Shown piece after piece: positions 7,526 through 14,191 of a DNA stretch of 24,771 nt. Where the stretch lies: the NCBI GenBank assembly GCA_003649445.1, contig QMRV01000034.1:1-24771 (forward strand), read 5' to 3'. Below the pieces are notes generated by a model. That model saw only the letters and a list, made by a program, of their open reading frames with translations, was not told the DNA's origin and did no database searches. A program made the translations under genes and the position numbers. Origin of the DNA: Thermoprotei archaeon (lineage in GTDB: Archaea; Thermoproteota; Thermoprotei; Thermofilales; B15-G2). Numbering within the stretch: position 1 is the first letter of the stretch; each line of letters opens with the position of its first letter.

Positions 7526-8842
7526 ATGAGCAAAGAATACGCTATAGGTCAAATAATAAAGGAATTTCAGGAAAAAGAAGAAGAAATTATAGAAAGAGAA
7601 CTCAAAGTGCCTTTAGACTACACCTTTAGGAAAGCCATATCTATAGTCGGTCCTAGAAGAGCTGGCAAAACTTTCTACCTACTTTACCTATATCAAAAAA
7701 TTAGGAAAGATAGTCCCTCGATCTTCTTTCCTCTAGACGACGATAGAATATATCCTCCTAGTCTAAAAGACTTAGATCTCCTACTTAAAGTCTCTCGCGA
7801 AATTCTAGGTAAAAAACCAGTATACTTATTCCTAGATGAAATTCAAGAAGTAGATTCATGGGAGCGTTTTGTCAAGAGAGCTGTTGAACGAGAAGGAATA
7901 CTGGTTTACATAACTGGATCTTCTTCAAGGCTTTTATCTAAAGAAATAGCGTCTCTTTTAAGGGGGAGAACAGTAGTTTATGAAATTTTCCCGTTTACTT
8001 TTACTGAAGTACTTAAAGCGAGAAATTTGCCCTTAGGCAAGTATTTTTCATCAAGAGAAGAAGCAGCTATAAAAAGAGAAGCAGAAAAATACTTAGAATA
8101 TGGAGGATTTCCTGAAGTAATTCTCAGAGAAGAAAAAGAAAAAATATTAAGAGAATACGCGGAAGTAATGTTCTATAGAGATATTGTAGAAAGATATAAG
8201 ATCAGAAGAATAGATACTGTTAAACTATTCTTCAAAATAGTTTTCACTAGTTTTGCACGATACTTTTCAATTAATAAGGTAGCTAACTACATGAAATCTC
8301 TAGGACTTAGAATAAGCAAAAACTCTCTCTATAGCTACTTAGACTATATGAACGACGCGTACATAGCCTTCCCTTTAAGACGCTTCTCCTACTCGCTAAG
8401 AATAGTTGAGCAAAGTATTCCAAAAATCTATGTCGTAGATAATGGCCTCGCTAGAGTATACAATGTAATTACTCCCGAAATGCAAGGTCAATTATTAGAA
8501 AACTTAGTTTTCATGGAGCTTAGAAAAAGAGGATTTATTGAAAACGAAAACATATTTTATTATAAAATTAACGATAATGAAGTAGACTTTATTATAGTAG
8601 ATAAAGGTGAAGTTAAACAACTTATACAAGTTACATACTACTTGAGATACGATGATAGAGAACAATGGAAAAGAGAAGTAAAAACCCTTGTTAAAGCTTC
8701 AAAAGAACTTAAATGCAAAAAACTGGTAATAGTTACTTGGAGTCAAGAAGACAAAATACTAGAAGATAATAGAGAAATAGAAGTTAAGCCTCTCTGGAGA
8801 TGGCTAATAGACCTCAAACTACTCACTCGGAGCTCGAAATAA
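7526..8842 (+). CDS. Archaeal AAA ATPase with C-terminal DUF4143 domain
   Basis: A member of the large AAA_14-DUF4143 group common in hyperthermophilic archaea; cellular role unknown. Walker A GPRRAGKT at residues 42-49, Walker B VYLFLDEIQEV near 99-109, a sensor-like YITGSSSRLL near 128-137, a linking winged-helix region (FARYFSINKVANYMKSLG), then the DUF4143 part with ENLVFMELRKRG, NEVDFIIVDKG and QVTYYL. The E...D...QxT arrangement is that of restriction-endonuclease-like folds. ATG at 7526 has a TATA-like ATTTTATA (7494-7501) about 27 bases upstream, so it probably has its own leaderless promoter rather than belonging to tupABC. Its 3' end overlaps the converging KITE-like gene by 24 bases. 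A broken relative lies at 20269-21605. Confidence 0.85.
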   Translation: MSKEYAIGQIIKEFQEKEEEIIERELKVPLDYTFRKAISIVGPRRAGKTFYLLYLYQKIRKDSPSIFFPLDDDRIYPPSLKDLDLLLKVSREILGKKPVYLFLDEIQEVDSWERFVKRAVEREGILVYITGSSSRLLSKEIASLLRGRTVVYEIFPFTFTEVLKARNLPLGKYFSSREEAAIKREAEKYLEYGGFPEVILREEKEKILREYAEVMFYRDIVERYKIRRIDTVKLFFKIVFTSFARYFSINKVANYMKSLGLRISKNSLYSYLDYMNDAYIAFPLRRFSYSLRIVEQSIPKIYVVDNGLARVYNVITPEMQGQLLENLVFMELRKRGFIENENIFYYKINDNEVDFIIVDKGEVKQLIQVTYYLRYDDREQWKREVKTLVKASKELKCKKLVIVTWSQEDKILEDNREIEVKPLWRWLIDLKLLTRSSK

Positions 8843-9373
8843 CGTCATCAATTTCTCTAAGTTGACTTCAGCGTAAGTTCTCCACCCTAGCTTGAGTAAA
8901 TCATTTTCTTCTTCAAGATAGCCTGCCTTAATGAACCTATCTAACGCTGTATTCACTCTCCATTCAGGAATTTTATCTTTAAGCAAGTTCACTATATTTT
9001 CTCTAGGAGCTTTTCCTCTGAGCGAGAGAATATAGATTATGGCTGTAGCTAGCACAGCAATATCGTCTATTCTCCAGCCACAGCTCTTAAGTTCCTCGGG
9101 CTTAAGCTCTTCTCTAACAACTAACACGAAGCGAGCTTCACTAAAATCTTCCTCGCTACTTATATCTAGTATTTTCCCGTCGTCGGTAACTGCTTTTATC
9201 TCGAGTCCTAAGTCTTCTAGCTTTCTTTGAGCTGCTCTCACTACTTCCATGTAGTTTTCTCCTAGAAGCTTCCTTAACTCGTATCCTCTGACGCCTGGTC
9301 TGCTTCTGCTTCTCAAGAAGAGAACCGCTATTAAGCGCTTAACTTTTTTCTCTAGTTTTCTTTTTCTCGGCAA
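8819..9373 (-). CDS. Tandem winged-helix KITE-like protein, resembling Nse3/MAGE
   Basis: A 184-residue protein of two winged-helix-like halves joined by a beta-strand region. Several stretches follow the MAGE/Nse3 pattern: VVRAAQRKLEDLGLEIKAV, then ARFVLVVREEL, then the helix VLATAIIYILSLRGKAPREN, and finally LKLGWRTYAEVNLEKLM, like the MAGE ending with Trp-Gly-x-Arg-x-Tyr-Ala-Glu. KITE proteins (ScpB, MukE, Nse1, Nse3) bind kleisins in SMC complexes. The gene overlaps by 35 bases the kleisin-like gene upstream, which strengthens the call. The start is TTG at 9373; the first 12 residues are very basic. This is recognition from memory of the family pattern, not an alignment; a generic wHTH DNA-binding protein is the alternative. 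Confidence 0.6.
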   Translation of the reverse strand: MPRKRKLEKKVKRLIAVLFLRSRSRPGVRGYELRKLLGENYMEVVRAAQRKLEDLGLEIKAVTDDGKILDISSEEDFSEARFVLVVREELKPEELKSCGWRIDDIAVLATAIIYILSLRGKAPRENIVNLLKDKIPEWRVNTALDRFIKAGYLEEENDLLKLGWRTYAEVNLEKLMTLFRAPSE

Positions 9374-10151
9374 TTTTCTTCACCCACGTCTCGTAATTAA
9401 ATACAAGTGCCACAGAATAATTTTCACTTTTTCTGCGAGGCTTCATTATTTTTATTTCTCCTGAAAGAGGATTTATTTTAATTGAAACAACTCCTCTGCT
9501 ACATAAATGAGATAAAATAATCATGTTCTCTAAAGACCGCTCAAAACTCCTGTCGATAACTAAATCCCAGTAGTCAACTTCTTCTTTCTCTTCAAGAACT
9601 TCTTTAATCTTTTTCTCTAAAGTCTCAAGCTTCTCTCTAAAGTCTTCGTCGCTTAAAAACTCTAAATTCAAGGAACTTCTATCGAGCTCGTATTCACTGC
9701 TAAGCGAGAAATCTACTGTTTTAGGAAATTTCTTGAGTGCATCTAAGTAATTTAAAGCCTTCATTAAGGTAGAAATAGATGCTTGGTCTCTATAAGCAAT
9801 AGGAGTCCAGGACGCGCAGAATTTCTCTGCTATTTCCTCAACACTCATCTGCTTTATTCTCGCTAAAGCAAAGAATGGACCGAGACTTAAAACAAGAGAC
9901 TCATTTTGAAGCCATTCTTCCTGCTCCTTAATCAAGTCAACTATTTTGCATAAAGCCTCAATATCCACTAGGAGAACTTCATCGCCGTACTTTTCTAAAA
10001 GCAAACGCATTTTCTCTAAAAGCTCAGAGATATCGACCGTAAAGGGGTCTACACGCTTTCTTAATATATCTTCAATTAAGCTAACTATTCTGTCAAATTC
10101 TTTTATAGCCTCCTTCCACTCCTTTAACTTAAGTTCCCTCTTAATACTCAA
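9339..10151 (-). CDS. Kleisin-like (ScpA-like) SMC-complex subunit
   Basis: A 270-residue, highly charged, mostly helical protein. Near residues 20-90 it follows the ScpA N-terminal pattern: IVSLIEDILRKRVDPFTVDI then SELLEKM, a helix ending DIEALCKIVDLIKEQEEWLQ. Family members typically read lvxLixxgkidPwdiDIveL followed by a helix with ksE. The middle (about 160-205) is an acidic coiled or flexible linker. The C-terminal part (ERSLENMIILSHLCSRGVVS then a GEIKI strand) fits the kleisin winged helix that binds an SMC head. The start is TTG at 10151, after a 99-base gap from herA. The KITE-like gene overlaps its end, the arrangement expected of a kleisin-KITE pair. No SMC ATPase is encoded nearby. 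Confidence 0.6.
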   Translation of the reverse strand: MSIKRELKLKEWKEAIKEFDRIVSLIEDILRKRVDPFTVDISELLEKMRLLLEKYGDEVLLVDIEALCKIVDLIKEQEEWLQNESLVLSLGPFFALARIKQMSVEEIAEKFCASWTPIAYRDQASISTLMKALNYLDALKKFPKTVDFSLSSEYELDRSSLNLEFLSDEDFREKLETLEKKIKEVLEEKEEVDYWDLVIDRSFERSLENMIILSHLCSRGVVSIKINPLSGEIKIMKPRRKSENYSVALVFNYETWVKKIAEKKKTREKS

Positions 10152-10250
10152 ACCTATTAGTAACTACAAATAGACATTAATGAGGCTTACGAAATGTTCT
10201 ACAGCCTATTTCCAAAAGCCGGGTTTGTAGTTCTCAAGAAGTTTGAGGTA

Positions 10251-11909
10251 TTAGCTTAAGACTACTGCCTCCTCGTTTATTTTCTTGAGAGGTTTAAATC
10301 GCCTTATTTTCCGCGCAGGAGTATACCTAGATGCTATTTCTTCACTTAACCTCTTTCCTACTAGCTCCTCATACGAGAACACCTTAATCGGTACAGCGAA
10401 CCTTATACCAGAGGGAGGCGATACTAGTAGTGCTTCTCCTTTATCCAGCGTTTTTATTTCCTGTGAAGCCTCATCTAAATAAGGCGAATACTCTATTATG
10501 CGTGTGTAGTCTGGCTTAGTGGGCAGCGGGAGTATTATTTTAGTGAGGCTCTGTCTTATCACGGGCTCTATGAGTTCTCCGGGCATCTGCGTTATGTAGA
10601 GCGCGCCTACTTTGTATTTTCTTCCTCTCTTACTTATTATTGAGAAAATGTTTTCTCTAAGCTCGCCTGTTGAAGTAAGACTTGTTTTAGACAAGTATCT
10701 GTGAGCTTCCTCTACTGCTATAAGTACGTAGGGGAGTTTCTCCCAGTCTTCGGGAGCATGTTTTCTCAGCTTCTCATATGTATCGAATATTCTTCTAGCT
10801 GTTGCTGTCGCCAAAAGCTTTTCTTCGCCTTCAGTAGCATAAGGTATATCGATTAGCACAACGCAGCCTCTCATAGCAGCCCCTATTATGGCGTCAAGAG
10901 TATTGAATGGCGGAGCATCTTCTACAAATATATCTCCCGAGCCTAGCAAGTGTTTTAGCTTTCTTTTAAGAGTATTTATAGTGTTTTTAGCGGCAAGCTT
11001 CTTTACAAAGCGGTAAATCATGTCTGGAGGCGCTTCTAGGAGGAAGCTAAGCCAGTCTCTTTTCCTGAGCCTGTATATTAGCCAGAGCAGTTCTTCCTGT
11101 GGGTGAGTAAACTCTCCTGTTAGAGTAAAGTCATCTGGCTTAAGCTGATCATAGCCTATTGCTAGGGGATAAGCTTCTACTCTGCGCTCAATTTCAGCTC
11201 CCTTATACATTATGGTTACTTTCAGTTTACACGGCTCCTGTACGCGGGGAGTTACGTAGAGCAAGTAGTCTTCTGCTTCAGGCGCGTGGACAAGTCCTAG
11301 CTGAGCTGGACTAGCACCCTGAAAGTACTCGCTTTCACAGTCGAAGAGCACGAGGCTATATTTTCCTTTAGTTCTCATAATTGAGTAAGCTAGAACTTTA
11401 CCTAGATTGCTTTTACCTGCGCCAGTGACTCCGCAGACTAGTATATGGTGAGGTATAGTTTTCGCTCCGTCTAACGCGACGATAGCTTCTGACGTCTTAT
11501 GGCCTACTCTAATGTACCCTATCGGAAGGTCTCCTGTATCTAAGCGGAGCTGCTCTAAGTCGTGTTTATTAAGAGTTTCTACTTCACTAAAAAGAGGGGG
11601 AACTGTCGTGGGTCCGTGGACGTGTCCCTCAGAGTCTATTTGGCAAATAATAGTTGCTAGCGCTGTATCATAGAGCCTTAAGCCCTTGTCGTATATCTCG
11701 ATGTTTTCGCCATCCTCTTTCTTCTTGCTGAGCCTAGCTATTTCGGCTTGAGTAAGCAGGCTCTCGGGCTTAAAGTCGTAGACTCTTAAAATGAATTTAG
11801 CGTACTTAGTGTCTACTTTTAGCAACTGTCCTCTCTCTACTAGAGCCTTTTCTTTTATCCTGAACTTTACTGTAGTGCCTTCAGCCCAGACTACAACACC
11901 TACTTTCAT
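10251..11909 (-). CDS. herA: HerA hexameric DNA-translocating ATPase
   Basis: FtsK/VirB4-type ring ATPase that pumps duplex DNA and works with NurA nuclease in double-strand-break end resection. An N-terminal HAS-barrel-like beta region covers residues 1-60. Walker A GVTGAGKSN lies at about 160-168, Walker B with the HerA signature VLIAVEEAHRYL further on, followed by IISKRGRKYKVGALYITQMP and the arginine in EPVIRQSLTK. The frame allows GTG at 11924, but ATG at 11909 has GGAGGT four bases before it and lies two bases after the nurA stop, so I use it (552 residues). It is co-transcribed with nurA and probably with the kleisin-KITE pair. After the TAA the same frame continues 13 codons (see findings). 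Confidence 0.92.
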   Translation of the reverse strand: MKVGVVVWAEGTTVKFRIKEKALVERGQLLKVDTKYAKFILRVYDFKPESLLTQAEIARLSKKKEDGENIEIYDKGLRLYDTALATIICQIDSEGHVHGPTTVPPLFSEVETLNKHDLEQLRLDTGDLPIGYIRVGHKTSEAIVALDGAKTIPHHILVCGVTGAGKSNLGKVLAYSIMRTKGKYSLVLFDCESEYFQGASPAQLGLVHAPEAEDYLLYVTPRVQEPCKLKVTIMYKGAEIERRVEAYPLAIGYDQLKPDDFTLTGEFTHPQEELLWLIYRLRKRDWLSFLLEAPPDMIYRFVKKLAAKNTINTLKRKLKHLLGSGDIFVEDAPPFNTLDAIIGAAMRGCVVLIDIPYATEGEEKLLATATARRIFDTYEKLRKHAPEDWEKLPYVLIAVEEAHRYLSKTSLTSTGELRENIFSIISKRGRKYKVGALYITQMPGELIEPVIRQSLTKIILPLPTKPDYTRIIEYSPYLDEASQEIKTLDKGEALLVSPPSGIRFAVPIKVFSYEELVGKRLSEEIASRYTPARKIRRFKPLKKINEEAVVLS

Positions 11910-11911
11910 AG

Positions 11912-12928
11912 CTACCTCCTCCACAAGTAGCGCTCCTTGAAAGTCACGCTACGGACATCGGCAATAAAGTTCTTCAGTAAACCTTCCTCGTCGAGGAGCT
12001 CGAGAAAACGCATTCTCTCCATTTCTAGCTCTTCTTCACCGATTTTCGTCATATCGTGCACTCCTTTAGCTGGGTAAGGATAGCCGGGTGTAGCAGGATC
12101 CTGCAGATACGCTAGTTCGCCGAGAATATCTCCTATGTCTCTTGAAGCTAGAGCTTTTCTAGAAATATCTATTCTGAAAGCATGCTCTACGTCTGGATCA
12201 AGCTTAGCTACACATATGCTACCTAAGTACCATGGAGGGAGCTCTGACTCCCTGAAAATAGGGTAGTAGTACCAAGGTACTCCTCTAAGCCTCCTGTCGG
12301 CGAGGTGTAGAAGATACCCTATGAGGCTTTCTCCAGTATTTAGCTTCAGCTGGCTGGCTTTAGATACTCCTACGAGTATAGCTCCTCTACTGCTCAGAGT
12401 GTCGTCTAGTTTTTCGAAAAACTCTTTAGTGCTTTTACGGAACGCAGGTACAGCCATTAAGCATCTATCGAGTATACAGTAGTCTCCCGCTTTAAGCAAG
12501 TGAACTATGCTCAGCAAAGCCTCTATTTCTACGCGGAGAAGCCACTCAGCTGCCTCAAACTTATCCCATACAAGAGTTATTCTCTTAATAGGCTCTGGCT
12601 CCAGCACTTTTTCTCTACCAACCCACATTCCGGCGGCTACTTTAGCTAAAATAATTTTGAAAGTACCGCAGTCAAAGAGAATTTTCAGTCCAGCATCAAC
12701 TGAAAGAACTCTCTTCGAGTGAGGAATAACTTCAAGTACTTTAAGCCTGCTAGGCCTAATAGGAAGACCAGTAATCCTCCTGTTTTTAACTTTAAGGACA
12801 GGGTATACTTCCTCTTCATTGATTAAGGCTTTAGCTTTACGCCTCAAGTAAACTAGCCTGAGTTTATCTAAAACCATGTTGATATCAGTTTTCACTACAT
12901 CTTCTCTGAAAGCCCCTTGAAGCCTCAC
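11912..12928 (-). CDS. nurA: NurA 5'-3' nuclease
   Basis: NurA is a Mn-dependent nuclease with an RNase H-like core that binds the HerA ring and degrades the 5' strand at DNA ends. Visible landmarks are VLSVDAGLK (candidate catalytic Asp about residue 78), the acidic strand in EAAEWLLRVEIEALLSIVHL, a second metal-binding position DYCILDRCLMAVP (Asp about 154, where most members have Asp-Gly-Ser/Thr-Leu) and VGVSKAS (Lys about 190). The C-terminal part with a conserved acidic pattern near HAFRIDIS completes the fold. 338 residues is a usual length. GTG at 12928 is used; ATG at 12871 (NMVLDKLRL) is a less likely alternative. It is first in the nurA-herA-kleisin-KITE operon. Confidence 0.85.
   Translation of the reverse strand: MRLQGAFREDVVKTDINMVLDKLRLVYLRRKAKALINEEEVYPVLKVKNRRITGLPIRPSRLKVLEVIPHSKRVLSVDAGLKILFDCGTFKIILAKVAAGMWVGREKVLEPEPIKRITLVWDKFEAAEWLLRVEIEALLSIVHLLKAGDYCILDRCLMAVPAFRKSTKEFFEKLDDTLSSRGAILVGVSKASQLKLNTGESLIGYLLHLADRRLRGVPWYYYPIFRESELPPWYLGSICVAKLDPDVEHAFRIDISRKALASRDIGDILGELAYLQDPATPGYPYPAKGVHDMTKIGEEELEMERMRFLELLDEEGLLKNFIADVRSVTFKERYLWRR
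11914..11919 (-). promoter_or_regulatory. Shine-Dalgarno sequence deciding the herA start
   Basis: On the minus strand GGAGGT is followed by AGCT and then ATG at 11909. The strong match and short spacer favour that ATG over the in-frame GTG at 11924, which would place this site inside the coding region. It overlaps the last codons and stop of nurA. Confidence 0.75.
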
Positions 12929-13182
12929 GAGAGAGAGTATACTGAAAGTATAATATAATTCTAATGAAAATCATAAAAAAGTGATGCCGTCGCATACCTG
13001 TGATAGAAACAGCTCCACCATAGATAGTCACATTTTTCTGATACTATCCCATGTAGGAACCCAAGGTGATAGTCACACAAAATAGTTACTGTTATGGAGA
13101 CTTTAGTTACTGTCAGAAAAATATATATTAGTATAATGCGAGAATGTTACCGTAAGAATATATCTTTAACTGAGTGCTCCCC
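12929..13182. promoter_or_regulatory. Divergent nurA / CARF-regulator promoter region with short direct repeats
   Basis: This 254-base stretch holds no gene. It contains GATAGAAACA (13002), GATAGTCACA (13023) and GATAGTCACA (13068), an inverted ACTATC at 13043, and TAGTTACTGT twice (13083 and 13104). The pairs 13002/13023 and 13083/13104 are both 21 bp apart, two helical turns, as expected for operators bound on one face by a dimer or tandem dimers. TATA-like runs lie at 13121-13129 and 13154-13160 (facing the regulator) and around 12946-12957 (facing nurA). Binding by the adjacent wHTH protein is inference. Confidence 0.5.
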
Positions 13183-14004
13183 ATGGTCGTAGTAGTGCTA
13201 TACGTCTGTTTCAATCCCACACTGGCCTTAGATGGCTTTGAGTACTTGAGACGCTTAAAACCGATAGAGAAAGTATACATTCTTTACGACATGAAGAAAG
13301 ACAGATATGGCGCAGTATCACGCAGAAATGCTAAAAAACTGTACAAAATACTTTCGTTTTTCAGACCACAGCCAGTGAAAGTAAATCCCGTCAGCTTCGA
13401 AAACGTTTTCTCTAAGCTATATCCGCTAGTACACAGCGAAGTAAGTGAAGGCAGAGAAGTATATATAGATATAACATCGATGCCTCCAGAAATGGTTGCC
13501 TGCGTCACTACTATCGCGCTCATGCACCCTAAAGTATACCTATACGTAGTGCCTACAATAGAGCGAGGAGAATTCATACCTGAGCCCGGTACACCTAAGT
13601 TCGAAGAATGGGTTGAGGAAAAAGACAATAAACGCGGCTTAGAGCCACTGCAGCTAATGCTTCCTGAAGAAAGATTAGAGCTTCTCGACGAAAACGAGAA
13701 GTGGCTCGCCGAGAAAATACTAATTACTCTCTACGAGAAAGGAGGAAAAGCGAACGCCATCAAAGACCTTATAGAGTGGTGTGGAGAAAATCCGCGAGAC
13801 AATGTCGTGAAAAATAGATACAGCCGCATGATAGACGACTTAGTTAGAAAAGGACTAGTATACAAGCTTCACGCAGGCAGAGAAAAACAAGTATGTTTAA
13901 CAGAGTTCGGCAGAATATACGCCAAGGCACTATATAAGATTTCGCAGAAAGCAAAACAAATTAAGCCTATACCTCTTGTCAGAAAATATTCTCCACGGAT
14001 CTAG
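13183..14004 (+). CDS. CARF-domain winged-helix regulator (HFX_2341/Csa3-like)
   Basis: Residues 1-125 look like a CARF-type Rossmann domain: a first strand VVVVLYVCFNP followed by a helix, IEKVYILYDM, then YIDITSMPPEMVACVTTIAL in the position of the ligand-loop motif (usually N-x-T/S-G-G-T-K) and a strand VYLYVVP. Residues about 165-250 are a winged helix (EKWLAEKILITLYEKGGKAN, RMIDDLVRKGLVYKL, CLTEFGRIYAKAL). CARF domains in CRISPR regulators bind cyclic oligoadenylates; related archaeal regulators occur without CRISPR, and no cas gene or array is here. The unusual SMPPE loop may mean another ligand. ATG at 13183 is preferred over GTG at 13174 because of TATA-like AATATATC about 25 bases upstream. 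Confidence 0.65.
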   Translation: MVVVVLYVCFNPTLALDGFEYLRRLKPIEKVYILYDMKKDRYGAVSRRNAKKLYKILSFFRPQPVKVNPVSFENVFSKLYPLVHSEVSEGREVYIDITSMPPEMVACVTTIALMHPKVYLYVVPTIERGEFIPEPGTPKFEEWVEEKDNKRGLEPLQLMLPEERLELLDENEKWLAEKILITLYEKGGKANAIKDLIEWCGENPRDNVVKNRYSRMIDDLVRKGLVYKLHAGREKQVCLTEFGRIYAKALYKISQKAKQIKPIPLVRKYSPRI

Positions 14005-14022
14005 TTTCTTCCACGAAACTAG
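14001..14022 (+). terminator. Hairpin overlapping the CARF-regulator stop codon
   Basis: CTAGTTTC (14001-14008) and GAAACTAG (14015-14022) are perfect 8-base inverted arms around a 6-base loop; the TAG stop is inside the left arm. There is no long T-tract after it, so it is not a classic archaeal terminator. It could stop transcription, stabilise the 3' end or be a binding site. Confidence 0.35.
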
Positions 14023-14160
14023 CTCTACTAAAGACACCATATGCTTTAAGAGATATCTACGCCGCTTCTCGCAAAGTTCTGAAAGCAGAAAATAGTATGC
14101 TCTTCTTCGAACACTATCTAGTTCAGTTTACACAAAGATGTATAACGTGCTCTATCCGAA

Positions 14161-14191
14161 GTTATATAAATAATAGCTAGCTAAGCACTCT
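14161..14191 (+). promoter_or_regulatory. TATA-like promoter of the metallophosphoesterase gene
   Basis: GTTATATAAATAATA (14161-14175) is an A/T-rich TATA-like box with its centre about 25 bases before the GTG at 14192, the spacing of archaeal leaderless promoters. The preceding 14023-14160 shows no recognised gene; one forward frame stays open from 13965 to about 14177 without a start codon at its beginning and I cannot identify it. Confidence 0.5.

Noticed and set aside
12981..13041. Possible C/D-box guide RNA (GTGATG near 12981, CTGA near 13038)
   Set aside because: The C box lacks the final A, the inner D'/C' boxes are poor, and the second guide stretch would be about 30 bases, too long for archaeal C/D RNAs.
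13201..13214. TTTCAATCCCAC resembling the end of archaeal CRISPR repeats
   Set aside because: It occurs once, inside the CARF-regulator coding region, with no regular repetition.
13965..14177. Long open frame overlapping the CARF gene end and running into the gap
   Set aside because: No start codon near its beginning, no recognisable family and it overlaps a confident gene; probably chance.
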